Assembly: GCF_036013975.1 (NCBI RefSeq) | Contig: NZ_CP107904.1 | Location: 1,240,001-1,304,000 of the forward strand | Length of the DNA: 64,000 nucleotides | From: Kitasatospora sp. NBC_00458 | GTDB lineage: Bacteria; Actinomycetota; Actinomycetes; Streptomycetales; Streptomycetaceae | Direction of reading: 5' to 3' | Shown: piece by piece, positions 1 to 8,725 of the stretch | Layout: each line of letters begins with the position of its first letter | How positions within the stretch are numbered: the stretch's first letter is position 1 | Program-made: the position numbers and the translations under genes | Notes under the pieces: model-generated | Databases searched by the model: none | Told to the model about the DNA's origin: nothing | The model's input: the letters and a program-made list of their open reading frames with translations, nothing else

Positions 1-1951
1 CCAGCGACACCATCACGGCGAACAGCGCGGGCTGCACCACGTCGACCCGCTCCAGGTCCGGCGTGCCGGGCTCGCCGCGGAGCACCGCCCCGAGCGACCA
101 GTCGACGTGCGGCGCGAGGGCCTCCTCGCAGGCGGCGATCTTGGCGGCGAACACCGGTGCGGTGGCGAGGAGTTCACGGGCCATCGCGTCCCACTGGGTG
201 CCCTGGCCGGGGAAGACGAGCACGGTGCCGGTGCCACCGGGAGCCGGGCCGTCGGCGACGGCGCGCCCCTGGGACAGGCCGGCGGCCTGGCCGCCCTCGG
301 CGAGCGCGCCGAGGGCGGCGAGCAGACCGCCCCGGTCGGTGCCGGTGACGGCGGCGCGGTACTCGAAGGCGGTCCTGGTGGTGGCCAGCGCCCGACCCAG
401 CGCCACCGGGTCGGGCTCGGTCCGGTCGGCGAACTCCCGCAGCCGGACGGCCTGTTCGCGCAGGGCGGCCGGGGTGCGGGCGGAGAGCGGCCAGAGCAGC
501 GGGCCGGCGGCGGCCGGAGCGGCGCCGGGCAGGTCCGCCGCGTCCTCGTCGGGCGCGTCCTCGCGGGGCAGCTCCTCGTGCGCCCCGTCCGCCGGCGTCG
601 CGTCCGCCTGCGCCGCATCGGCGTCCGGTGCGTCACCGGACCCCGTCGGCGGGGCGGTCTCCGGGACGTCCGCCACCAGCACGTGCGCGTTGGTGCCGCC
701 CACGCCGAAGGAGCTGACGCCGGCGATCAGCCGGCCGTCGGCGTCCGGCCACGGCCCCGACCCGGTCCGGACCGCGATACCGAGCCGCTCGAACGGGATG
801 TCCGGGTTCGGCGTGTCGAAGTTGAGGCTCGCGGGGAGCCGGCGGTGGCGCACCGCCAGCACCGTCTTCAGCAGGCCGACGATCCCCGAAGCACCCTCCA
901 GGTGACCGACGTTGGTCTTCGCCGAGCCGACCAGCAGCGGCCGCTCGACCGGACGCCCGGCGCCCAGCGCCGCGCCCAGGCCGGCCGCCTCGACCGGGTC
1001 GCCGACCCGGGTGCCCGTCCCGTGCAGCTCGACGTACTGGACCAGCCCGGGGGCCACCCCGGCCCGGCGCGCGGCCTCGCGGACCACCGCCGCCTGGGCG
1101 TCCGCGCTGGGCACGGTCAGGCCCTCGGTCGCGCCGTCGCTGTTGACCGCGCTGCCGAGCAGCACCGCGTGGACGCGGTCGCCGTCCGCCACCGCGCGGG
1201 TCAGCGGCTTCAGCACCAGCAGCACGCCGCCCTCGCCCCGCACGTAGCCGTTGGCCCGGGCGTCGAAGGTGTGGCAGCGGTCGTCGGGCGAGAGTGCGCC
1301 GAACCGGTCGACGGTGAGCGTCGAGTCGGGCGACAGGTTGAGGTTGACGCCCGCCACCAGGGCGGTGTCCGACTCCCCGCCGCGCAGGCTCTCCAGGGCC
1401 AGGTGGACGGCGACCAGGGAGGAGGACTGCGCCGAGTCCACCGTGAGGCTGGGGCCGCGCAGGTCGAGGGCGTAGGAGACGCGGTTGGCGATGATGCCCC
1501 GGTTGAGGCCGGTGAGGCTGTGCCGGGTGATCGCGCCGGCCCCGGTGGTCAGGGTGGTGTAGTCGGCGGCGATGGCGCCGACGAAGACGCCGGTGCGGCC
1601 GCCGGCCAGGGTCCCGGGCAGGAGGCCCGCGTCCTCCAGCGCCTCCCAGGCGAGTTCGAGGACCAGCCGCTGCTGCGGGTCGGCCGCGGCCGCCTCGGCC
1701 GGGGAGAGGCCGAAGAACTCGGGGTCGAAGCGGTCGACGTGGTCAAGCCACCCGGCCGCCCGGGGCGGCTCGCCACCGGCGAAGCGCTCCGGCGGGACGG
1801 CGCCGACCGCGCTCGCACCGGTGTCGAGCAGCCGCCAGAACGCCTCCGGGTCCGCCGCTCCCGGCAGCCGGCAGGCGACGCCGACGACGGCCACCGCCTC
1901 GGGCGGGCCGGGCTGCGGTGCGGACGGGTCGAGGGGGTCCAGGCGCGCCAT
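1..1951 (-). CDS. Type I polyketide synthase, loading-type KSQ-AT N-terminus (3' end beyond window)
   Basis: First 650 residues of a modular polyketide synthase, cut by the left window edge. A ketosynthase begins about 20 residues in, with no docking helix or ACP before it. The active-site block reads VDSAQSSSL: glutamine 175 (codon 1427-1429) replaces the catalytic cysteine, while the histidine motifs HGTGT and KTNVGH are intact. This defines a KSQ domain, which by established knowledge decarboxylates an acyl-ACP to make the starter unit instead of condensing. A KS-AT linker and the start of an acyltransferase (GQGTQW) follow; the AT serine motif lies outside, so extender choice cannot be read. 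ATG 1951 has AGGAG 11 nt upstream. It is probably the first protein of its assembly line. The LAL regulator upstream on the same strand is the likely pathway activator. Confidence 0.93.
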   Translation of the reverse strand, partial: MARLDPLDPSAPQPGPPEAVAVVGVACRLPGAADPEAFWRLLDTGASAVGAVPPERFAGGEPPRAAGWLDHVDRFDPEFFGLSPAEAAAADPQQRLVLELAWEALEDAGLLPGTLAGGRTGVFVGAIAADYTTLTTGAGAITRHSLTGLNRGIIANRVSYALDLRGPSLTVDSAQSSSLVAVHLALESLRGGESDTALVAGVNLNLSPDSTLTVDRFGALSPDDRCHTFDARANGYVRGEGGVLLVLKPLTRAVADGDRVHAVLLGSAVNSDGATEGLTVPSADAQAAVVREAARRAGVAPGLVQYVELHGTGTRVGDPVEAAGLGAALGAGRPVERPLLVGSAKTNVGHLEGASGIVGLLKTVLAVRHRRLPASLNFDTPNPDIPFERLGIAVRTGSGPWPDADGRLIAGVSSFGVGGTNAHVLVADVPETAPPTGSGDAPDADAAQADATPADGAHEELPREDAPDEDAADLPGAAPAAAGPLLWPLSARTPAALREQAVRLREFADRTEPDPVALGRALATTRTAFEYRAAVTGTDRGGLLAALGALAEGGQAAGLSQGRAVADGPAPGGTGTVLVFPGQGTQWDAMARELLATAPVFAAKIAACEEALAPHVDWSLGAVLRGEPGTPDLERVDVVQPALFAVMVSL

Positions 1952-2022
1952 GGTGGGTTCCACTCCTGAGGGCCGGTTGCTCGGTGATGGCCCCAGAGTT
2001 CCGTCCGGGTCGCTCCGCGGGG

Positions 2023-2049
2023 CCCCTATGGAACCCCTGTCGAACCCCT
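2023..2049. promoter_or_regulatory. Three direct repeats at 11-bp spacing upstream of the PKS start
   Basis: The block CCCCT occurs at 2023, 2034 and 2045, exactly 11 bp apart; the last two copies share the longer core AACCCCT. The array ends 72 bp before the PKS ATG. Heptamer direct repeats at 11-bp spacing are typical of SARP activator sites, but no SARP gene is visible here; the LAL regulator or an unseen regulator could be the binder. Confidence 0.4.
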
Positions 2050-2180
2050 AAACGAGCTGATCGGACGGCCCGTCGGCGGCCCCGCGGCCCTGCGGCCGAC
2101 CACCGCTCCGGCCCCGGCCCCGGGCACCCGGCCACCGGTTCCCGGACCGCTCGCACCCGGACCACCCCTGCCCCGTCGGG

Positions 2181-2250
2181 CCCCGGTCCGCACCGGTTCG
2201 TACCGGTCCGTACTGATCTGTGCCGGTCGGCACCGGTCCGCGCCGGCCGG
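2181..2250. repeat. Seven-unit 10-bp tandem array in the PKS promoter region
   Basis: Seven consecutive decamers share the consensus YRCCGGTCCG: CCCCGGTCCG, CACCGGTTCG, TACCGGTCCG, TACTGATCTG, TGCCGGTCGG, CACCGGTCCG and CGCCGGCCGG. The period is exactly one near-helical turn, so every copy presents the same face. It may be a multi-site operator or a simple minisatellite; its place between regulator and PKS favours the former. Confidence 0.5.
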
Positions 2251-2405
2251 AGCTCGGGGCCGGGCCTCGAAGGCGTCCGCCCGCGCAGCCCCCGCCCTCA
2301 CCGCCCTCGCCTCTGGCGGGTCCGGCCGCCGCCGGCCACCGGGCGCCCCGTCCGGCCGCGGACCGGACCGGTAGGGGCGGGCGCGGGGAGCCTCCCCGAC
2401 GGGCC

Positions 2406-5400
2406 TCAGCCCGCGACGAGGGAGGCCGGCCGCCCCCTGCCCGCGAGCACCGCGACGTGCCCCTCCTCGGACGCGGCGGCCCCCGTGCCCGGGCCGACCA
2501 GCTTGGCGAGGTCGACCCGGCGCCGAACGCCCAACTTGCGGTAGACCCGCGTGAGGTGCTGCTCGACGGTGGAGACGGTGATGTACAGCTTGCGGGCGAT
2601 GTCCCGGTTGGACAGGCCCCGGGCGGCCAGTTCGGCGACCCGCCGCTCGGCCTCGGAGAGCCCGCCGGCGGGCGGCTCCGCGGCCGAGCCCTCGGCGGGC
2701 ACGACCGCCAGCGCCGGGCTGCGCCGGAGCCTGCGGTCGGTCTGCCGGGCGCGGCCGGGGTCGCCGTCGCTCTGGTGGGCCTCGCTGAGCTCGGAGAGCG
2801 TGGCCGAGAGCTCGGCCTCTGCGCCGGCCTCCTCCAGCAGGGCGACGGCCCGTTCCAGCAGCTCCGTCCGCTCGGACCGCTCGCCCGCCGCCGCCCTGAT
2901 CCGCAGCGCCAGGCCGCGGATCCGGGGGTGCCCGGACGGACCGAGCCGGGCGAGCTGCTGGTCGGCCAGGGCGGCCGCGGTGGGACGGCGGCCGAGGGCG
3001 AGGTGGGCGCGGGCCGCACCGAGCCGCCAGGGCGCGATCGCGGGCAGGTGGTCCAGGCCCCAGCGGGCCATCGCGTCACCGCAGGCGCGGTAGTCGGCGA
3101 GCGCCTCCTCGGCCCGGCCGAGGGCGAGCCGGTGGCCGGCCAGCGCGTACCGGTGGTGCAGCCCCGCGGGTGTGCGGGCCATCCCCTCCGGGGTGGGCAG
3201 CTCCAGGAAGTGGGCGGCGTCCTGGTGCAGGCCCGCCGCCGTCCGGGCGGCGGCCATGGTGGCCAGCGGCAGACCGGCCGCGACCCCCCAGGCCTCCGGC
3301 CGGACGTGGGCGAACGCCGCGCGGCCCGCCTCGTCGGCGCCGCGCAGGTCGCCCTGGCGCAGCGCGGTCTCGGCGCGCAGCGCGGCCAGCAGCGCGTGCC
3401 AGTTGGCGCCGCAGCGGACTCCGGCCCGCGCGGCGAGCGGACCGCACCAGTGGGCGGCGCGGTCGGCCCGGTCGGCGTAGAGCAGGACGGTCAGCGCGGC
3501 GGTCAGCGACTCGGTGCGGACTCCGCCGAGCCGGCCGGCGCGGAGGACGAGTTCGGCCTGGACGACGGCCGCCTCCGGGGTGACCGTTCCGGCCAGCAGC
3601 CCGGCGAGCAGCCGCATGCCGTCGCCCCGGTGGTCGGCCGCGGCCCCGGACCGGGCCGGCTGCGGGCGGGCCGGGTTGGGCAGCAGTCCCGGGTACCAGT
3701 AGGCGAGCCAGTACCGCAGGGCCTCGGCGGAGGCGGCGTTGCCGGGTGCGGCCTCGAACCGGGTGAGCGCGGCGACGCCCTGCTCGGTCCGGCCGTGCCA
3801 GAAGTGGTGGCGGACGGTCTTGAGTTCGTGCCGCAGCGCGGCGTCCGCGTCGGTGACCGTGCCGGGCAGGGTGGGGACGCACTCGACGGCGGCCGTACCG
3901 AAGGAGCCGAGCACGCCGACGGCGGGGCCGTGGCCCGCTTCGGGCCCGAACCCTCCGGTGCTGGCGGGTCCGCCGGGCCAGCCCGCCGGGCCGCCGGGAC
4001 CGCCGGTCGGAGCCTCGGACGGCTCGCTCAGGGAGCCGCCCGTCAGCCAGCCCGCGAGCCCGTCCGAGAACCCGTCCCTGAGTCCGGCCGCCGTTCCCGC
4101 GACGGGTCCGGGCTCCGGCACCGCCCAGGCGCCGCCGAAGCCGGCGGCGCTCCCGAGGGCGCTCCCGGCCATGCTGCCGACGGCGCTCACGGCGGCCCCG
4201 AAGCCCCCGGTGCTCCCGGCGCCGCCGAGGGCACCGTCCACGCGGGAACCGCCGGAGCCGCCGGAGCCGCCGGGACCGCCGGAAGCGTGCGAACCGCCGG
4301 AACCGTCGAGGCCCGGCGGCCAGCCGTACGTACCCGCCCCGGCTCCGGCCGCCGGGTCCGCACCGGGGCCCGAGCCCGGGCCCGCGCCCTGGCGGGGCAC
4401 CACGCTCTCCCCGGCCGACAGGGAGCTGCGCAGGTGCCCCTCCGCCACCCGGGCGTGCCCGTGCACCGTCGCGTCCGCCGCCCCGGCCGCCCGCAGCAGG
4501 CGGCCGGCCCGCTGGTGCAGGGCGGCCAGTTCGACCGGCCGCATCGCGGCGAGCAGGTCACCGGCCGCGGTCGGGTGGCGGAACCCGCCGTCCCGGAAGA
4601 GACCGGCCGCGTGCAGCAGGTAGAGCGCCCTGGGCAGCGAGTCCGGTGCGAGCAGGAGGAGTTCGGCGAGGAGCTCCGGGGTGGCGGACGGGCCGAGCAC
4701 GGCGACACCGCGCGCGTAGTGCAGGGCCAGCGGGTCGATCCGGTGCAGGCAGTGCATCAGCCCGCGCCGGTAGCCCTCGCCGACGACCAGCTCGTCCGGC
4801 ACGCCGGCGCTCTCCTGGTCGCCGATCAGGCTGTGCACGAGCAGCGGGTTGCCGCCGGTGAGGGCGTGCGCCTCGGCGGCCAGCCGGACGGACGCCGCGC
4901 CGAGCCGGGTCCGGAGGAGTTCGGCGACCAGCTCGGTGGAGAGCAGGTCGAGCCGGATGTGCTGGTGGTGCGGCTGGCGGGCCAGTTCGACCTCGAAGAA
5001 GGGGTTGGACGGGGTCATGGTCTCGCGTGAGCTGAGCACCGTGAGCACGCCGGCGCTGCGGGTGCGGCGGACCAGGTAGAGCAGGAACTCCAGCGACTGC
5101 GGGTCGGCGTCCTGCCGGTCGTCGACGGCGATCAGCACGGGGGCGCGCTCGGCCAGCCGCCGGACCAGCCGGAACAGGCCCTCCAGGGTGCGCTGGGTGA
5201 GCCGCCCCTGCGGGCCGTCCGACGGGGTCGGGCGGGAGCCCTCCGCGGCGCCGTCGGCGAGCAGCGTCTCCGCCGCCGCGGCCTCCTCCGGTTCGAGGTC
5301 GGCGCCCTGGAGCAGCTGCCGGGCCAGGCCGAGCGGGAACTCCCGCTCCAGCGGTGAGCCGGTGCCGACCAGGACGTGCGCTCCGCGCTCGGCGGCGGTG

Positions 5401-5582
5401 TCGGTGAAGGCGTAGAGCAGGTCGCTGCGGCCGCTGCCGACCGATCCGTGCAGCACGATCACGCTTCCGGCGCCGGCCGCGCACCGGTCGAACGCCTCGC
5501 GCAGCCTCCGGTACTCGGGCTCCCGGCCCACCGGGAGGGTTCTCGACAGGTCTCGGGGGGCGGGCGCGGGGAAGGTGGACAT
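2406..5582 (-). CDS. LAL-family (large ATP-binding LuxR) transcriptional regulator
   Basis: A 1058-residue regulator with an N-terminal ATPase module, a long helical-repeat region and a C-terminal LuxR helix-turn-helix. The P-loop at residues 46-53 reads GSVGSGRS, with arginine in place of the usual lysine; a Walker B-like LIAVDD follows. The C-terminal block around residues 970-1025 contains LSNRDIARKLYITVSTVEQH, the LuxR DNA-binding signature. Residues about 390-567 are an unusual glycine/proline/serine-rich stretch inside the helical region. I chose ATG 5582 because AGGAGA lies just upstream; an in-frame ATG at 5606 lacks a comparable site. LAL proteins commonly activate macrolide and polyene clusters, and this gene directly precedes the KSQ synthase in the same orientation, so it is most likely the pathway-specific activator. 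Confidence 0.9.
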   Translation of the reverse strand: MSTFPAPAPRDLSRTLPVGREPEYRRLREAFDRCAAGAGSVIVLHGSVGSGRSDLLYAFTDTAAERGAHVLVGTGSPLEREFPLGLARQLLQGADLEPEEAAAAETLLADGAAEGSRPTPSDGPQGRLTQRTLEGLFRLVRRLAERAPVLIAVDDRQDADPQSLEFLLYLVRRTRSAGVLTVLSSRETMTPSNPFFEVELARQPHHQHIRLDLLSTELVAELLRTRLGAASVRLAAEAHALTGGNPLLVHSLIGDQESAGVPDELVVGEGYRRGLMHCLHRIDPLALHYARGVAVLGPSATPELLAELLLLAPDSLPRALYLLHAAGLFRDGGFRHPTAAGDLLAAMRPVELAALHQRAGRLLRAAGAADATVHGHARVAEGHLRSSLSAGESVVPRQGAGPGSGPGADPAAGAGAGTYGWPPGLDGSGGSHASGGPGGSGGSGGSRVDGALGGAGSTGGFGAAVSAVGSMAGSALGSAAGFGGAWAVPEPGPVAGTAAGLRDGFSDGLAGWLTGGSLSEPSEAPTGGPGGPAGWPGGPASTGGFGPEAGHGPAVGVLGSFGTAAVECVPTLPGTVTDADAALRHELKTVRHHFWHGRTEQGVAALTRFEAAPGNAASAEALRYWLAYWYPGLLPNPARPQPARSGAAADHRGDGMRLLAGLLAGTVTPEAAVVQAELVLRAGRLGGVRTESLTAALTVLLYADRADRAAHWCGPLAARAGVRCGANWHALLAALRAETALRQGDLRGADEAGRAAFAHVRPEAWGVAAGLPLATMAAARTAAGLHQDAAHFLELPTPEGMARTPAGLHHRYALAGHRLALGRAEEALADYRACGDAMARWGLDHLPAIAPWRLGAARAHLALGRRPTAAALADQQLARLGPSGHPRIRGLALRIRAAAGERSERTELLERAVALLEEAGAEAELSATLSELSEAHQSDGDPGRARQTDRRLRRSPALAVVPAEGSAAEPPAGGLSEAERRVAELAARGLSNRDIARKLYITVSTVEQHLTRVYRKLGVRRRVDLAKLVGPGTGAAASEEGHVAVLAGRGRPASLVAG

Positions 5583-6219
5583 CCGTTCTCCTGGAGCAGT
5601 GCGCACGGGAGGACGGGCCGCTGGGCGCTCCTCCTCGCACGGGGCGTGGGCGAGGGAATCGGACGGACCGACCGGAACGGGCAGTGCTGCCCGGCCGGCC
5701 GACCGGCGTCAGCGACAGAGGGAGCTGGCGCGCCGCAGCAGGTCGACGTCGAGCCTGGCCACCAGCCTGAGGCTCGCGGCGTTGCGTCCGCCCGCCCGCT
5801 GTTCCACGACGTTCTCCATCCCCCGCGCCCTACCGGGCCATGACCGCGCTTGTGACGACGCGTCACCGGAACGCCACGTCACCCGGCTTATCCCCGGGGC
5901 ACCCCACCGCGGTGTGGGGGTTGCCAGTCAGCCGGCCGGGGCCTGTGGCTGACATTCTTCGCCGGTCCGAGTTTAGGAAGGCGCCGCCGATCCCGTCAAT
6001 TGCGGGAACCCTCGGCGGAACGCACGAATCCGCCGGTCCGGACCTCGTGCGCGGTCTCCCGAAACGGGGCGCAATGCGGACGCAACACCGTTGCCACACT
6101 GGGGCGGTGAGCGGACGCCGGGGTCCGGACCGGCGGTTCCGGTCTGACGGGTCGTCGGGCGTAGGGGGTCGGCAGGGGTCGGCCGGCGGGCCGTGCGCGA
6201 AGGGCCCGGGCGACCGCGC
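5583..6219. other. Intergenic region upstream of the LAL regulator
   Basis: This 637-base stretch has no gene I can support. It should contain the promoter of the LAL regulator and the 3' end of the rhodanese transcript. An inverted repeat GTGAC-N5-GTCAC lies at 5852-5866, and a short hairpin (CCCCAC / GTGGGG) at 5902-5919. Neither can be assigned to a regulator. Confidence 0.5.
5852..5866. promoter_or_regulatory. Inverted repeat GTGAC-N5-GTCAC
   Basis: A 15-bp interrupted palindrome about 270 bp upstream of the LAL start. It has the size of a regulator half-site pair, but it is short enough to occur by chance. Confidence 0.2.
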
Positions 6220-6684
6220 TCAGCAGGCGCAGGTGATGCCGGAGCGGGGTGCGGTCAGGTCGTCCACGGGGCGCTGTCCGGTGCCCCGGTCGGTGTCGTA
6301 GGCGAAGCCCTCGCGGGCCCAGTACTCGAAACCGCCGAGCATTTCCTTCACCCGGTAGCCGAGCCGGGCGAAGGCGAGCGCGGCGCGGGTGGCGCCGTTG
6401 CAGCCGGGGCCCCAGCAGTAGGTGACGACGGTCGCCGCGGGGTCGACGAGCGCGGGCGCCAGTTCGGGGATCCGCGCGGTCGGGATGTGCAGCGCGCCGG
6501 GGATCCGGCCCTGCGCCCAGGCCGCCTCGGCCCGGGAGTCGACGACCACCAGCCCGGGGACCCCGGCGGCCAGGTCGGCGCGGACGTCGGAGACGTCGGC
6601 CTCGAAGGCGAGCCGGGCCAGGTAGTGGGCGGCGGCGGCCTCGGGCGCGGCGGCGGGGACGGTGAGAACGGCACTGCCGGTCAT
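6220..6684 (-). CDS. Rhodanese-like domain protein
   Basis: A 154-residue single-domain rhodanese-like protein without a signal peptide, so cytoplasmic. The core has VVDSRAEAAWAQGRIPGALH, the typical strand and CH2A-like motif, then TYCWGPGCNGATRAA, where the first cysteine is the expected sulfur-carrying residue. A second cysteine sits five residues on in the loop. Such proteins transfer sulfane sulfur or act as thiol redox or signalling modules; the acceptor is unknown. ATG 6684 has AAGGAG about 9 nt upstream; a longer open frame to 6867 lacks a ribosome binding site and has a proline/arginine-rich composition typical of out-of-gene sequence. It stands alone between the LAL and XRE regulators. 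Confidence 0.85.
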   Translation of the reverse strand: MTGSAVLTVPAAAPEAAAAHYLARLAFEADVSDVRADLAAGVPGLVVVDSRAEAAWAQGRIPGALHIPTARIPELAPALVDPAATVVTYCWGPGCNGATRAALAFARLGYRVKEMLGGFEYWAREGFAYDTDRGTGQRPVDDLTAPRSGITCAC

Positions 6685-6940
6685 GGCGGGGGCTCCTTGC
6701 CTCGGTTGGGGCGGTGATCCGATCCTCGCCCGGGCGGGGCCGGGTGCGCGATCGGCGTGATCGCCTGCTCCCGCCAAGATCCCGCCACTCCCCGCCGGCA
6801 GCCACCGGCACCCGTCGGCACCACCGATCCCCGCCGGCTGCCCACCGGGCCTCACCGGGCTGCCCACCGGGCCGCATCGGGCCGCCCGCCGCGCCGCGGG
6901 GCGGCGGCACCGCGCCCGCGCGGGGCGGACGGCGCCCCCG

Positions 6941-8416
6941 CTACCCCGTCAGCCCGTGCTCCGTCAGCCGCGCCCGCAGTCCGGCCAGTTCGTGCCGCAC
7001 CAGGGCCGGCAGCCCCGCGACGCCACCGCCCGCCGTGAGCACCGGACCGAGCAGCTCCGCCGCCGCCCCGGGATCGCGCGCCACCAGCAGGCAGTCCGCC
7101 ACCCGGACGGTGAACAGCAGCCGGGCGGAGGGCAGTTGATCCGGGGCGAGGAGCGCCAGCGCCGTCTCCGCGGCGGCCACGGCGCGGCGGGCCAGCCGGA
7201 GGTCGTCGGCGGCGGCCGCCGCGTCGCGCAGCGCGGCGGCGGCGCCCGCCTCGACCCGCAGCCGCATCGAGGCGATGGAGAGCCAGGCCGCGTCCGCCTC
7301 GTCGTGGGCACTGATGTGGTCGAGGTGGAGCCGGGCGCGGGCGATGTGCCGGACGGTGGCGCGGACGTCGCCCGCGAGGCCGTAGGCCCGGGCCTGGCCG
7401 ATCTGGCTCATCGCGCCCGCCCAGTGCCGGTCGGGGGCCGCCCGGGCCATCTCGCGGGCGTAGCCGAGGGCGGCGGCGGGGTCGCCGTCGAGGCGGGCGA
7501 GGGCGCTCATGTCGCTGAGCGCGGCGACCTGGGTGGCGGGGTCGCCGGCCAGCTCGGACCAGCTGAGCGCGCGGTCGAAGCAGGCCATCGCGGTGGCGTT
7601 GCGGCCGTCCTGCATGCGCAGGGCGCCCGCGGCGTGGGCGTACTCGGCGGCGAGCCGGGCGAGCGGGCGGCGGGCCGGGCCGGTGGGCCGGGCGGTGAGG
7701 CGGCGCAGGATGACGCGGAGGGTCTCCTCGACCGCGGCGTTGCCCGGGCCGGTGGGGGCTTCCCCGGCGCGCAGGTGGGCGGCGAGCAGGCCGGTGAGGG
7801 CGTGCGCGGTGTCGGGGTCGAGGGGCGGGGCGGTCCCGGGGTCGGCGGCGCGGAAGGCCGCGTGCAGGGCGGTGAGGTCGGCGGGTTCGGGGACGGCGCA
7901 GCCGGCTGCGTCGTGCAGCGGGCAGAGCATCCCGTAGTCGGGCAGGCGCGCGGGCACCCAGACGGAGAGCCCGGGCGGGAGGGCCGGGCCGACGAGGGAG
8001 ACGGGCGGGTCGGGCAGCGGCGGCCGGGCCCAGTCGGCCGGGAGGGCGGCGGCGGCGTCCTCCGGTGCGCCGTCCTCGGCCCGGCGGCAGGCGGTGCGCA
8101 GTTCGCCCCCGGCGGCGAGGAGGTCGTCGAGGCGGTCGGCGAGGCGGGGGCTGGTGCGGCGGGTGCCGTGTTCGAGCTTGCTGACGGCGGTGTGGTCGTA
8201 GCCGATCTCGGCGCCGAGCTGGGCCTGGGTGAGGCCGGCCCGCCGGCGCCACTGCCGCAGGCGGATGCCGAAGGCACGCCAGCGCTCGTCCTCGGCGAAG
8301 GTCGCCGCGCCGCGGTTCCGGTGCAACGGGGCTGCCCTCCCGAGTGCGCTCCCGGGCCTTCCGGTGGGGAGGTCCGCTGAGGAGGACGGTACTGGACGGA
8401 GCGCCTCTCCGTACAT
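6941..8416 (-). CDS. XRE-family transcriptional regulator with helical-repeat C-terminus
   Basis: Up to 491 residues. A helix-turn-helix lies at roughly residues 50-105 (RLRQWRRRAGLTQAQLGAEI then HTAVSKLEHGTR), followed by about 380 alanine-rich residues that look like TPR-type helical repeats. This architecture is common in streptomycete XRE regulators, where the C-terminal part senses a partner or ligand. The start is uncertain: ATG 8416 gives the longest frame but has no clear Shine-Dalgarno, and the first 40 residues are unlike the rest; a TTG near 8327 preceded by GGGAGG is an alternative. Three copies of TGGTCTCAACC directly upstream suggest autoregulation, and possibly control of the divergent protease gene. 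Confidence 0.82.
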   Translation of the reverse strand: MYGEALRPVPSSSADLPTGRPGSALGRAAPLHRNRGAATFAEDERWRAFGIRLRQWRRRAGLTQAQLGAEIGYDHTAVSKLEHGTRRTSPRLADRLDDLLAAGGELRTACRRAEDGAPEDAAAALPADWARPPLPDPPVSLVGPALPPGLSVWVPARLPDYGMLCPLHDAAGCAVPEPADLTALHAAFRAADPGTAPPLDPDTAHALTGLLAAHLRAGEAPTGPGNAAVEETLRVILRRLTARPTGPARRPLARLAAEYAHAAGALRMQDGRNATAMACFDRALSWSELAGDPATQVAALSDMSALARLDGDPAAALGYAREMARAAPDRHWAGAMSQIGQARAYGLAGDVRATVRHIARARLHLDHISAHDEADAAWLSIASMRLRVEAGAAAALRDAAAAADDLRLARRAVAAAETALALLAPDQLPSARLLFTVRVADCLLVARDPGAAAELLGPVLTAGGGVAGLPALVRHELAGLRARLTEHGLTG

Positions 8417-8725
8417 GACGTGGTCTCAACCACTTTTCCCCTCTGGTCTCAACCTCTCCACTATGTGGTCTCAACCTCTGCACATGCCCTGGCCTCCCGT
8501 GCTGCCCTTTCGGACACCAACCCCGCTATCGGGACGGCGCCTTGACAGAACTTGCCAACCACTCGCCGTGCCCGCCGAACCCGTTGACCGTGGCATGACG
8601 GCGTGTGAGGGTTCCGGCACCCGAGCGCGGACGCCCGCAACGGCCGTCCCCCATGCGGCCCGCGGTGAGCGCCTTTCCGGCACGTCGTCCGCGGTCGAGC
8701 ACCCCCACGTTCGAGGAGCCTCGGA
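8417..8725. other. Divergent promoter region between XRE regulator and protease
   Basis: This 309-base gap separates two divergent genes. It holds three operator-like direct repeats (8421-8476) near the regulator start. A TTGACA hexamer at 8542-8547 could be a -35 for the protease, but I see no good -10 at the right distance. No small gene is supported. Confidence 0.5.
8421..8476. promoter_or_regulatory. Three direct repeats TGGTCTCAACC, 22-23 bp apart
   Basis: Identical 11-mers start at 8421, 8444 and 8466, so they are two helical turns apart and lie on one DNA face. They sit immediately upstream of the XRE start codon. Identity over three copies in a GC-rich genome argues for a real binding site, most simply for the adjacent XRE protein. 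Confidence 0.6.

Larger units (their letters stand above)
1952..2405. other. Intergenic promoter region between LAL regulator and PKS
   Basis: This 454-base gap carries no convincing gene. It should hold the promoter of the polyketide synthase. Two phased repeat arrays (2023-2049 and 2181-2250, listed separately) are its only visible structure. Long open frames crossing it are a by-product of the high GC content. Confidence 0.6.

Noticed and set aside
107-1969. Long plus-strand open frame (620 codons) over the PKS gene
   Set aside because: It is the antisense shadow of the KSQ gene: it has no domain signal, while the minus strand reads a canonical ketosynthase.
2181-2250. CRISPR-like interpretation of the decamer array
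   Set aside because: Units are 10 bp and contiguous with no spacers, and no cas genes are present; the other arrays in the window are likewise simple tandem repeats.
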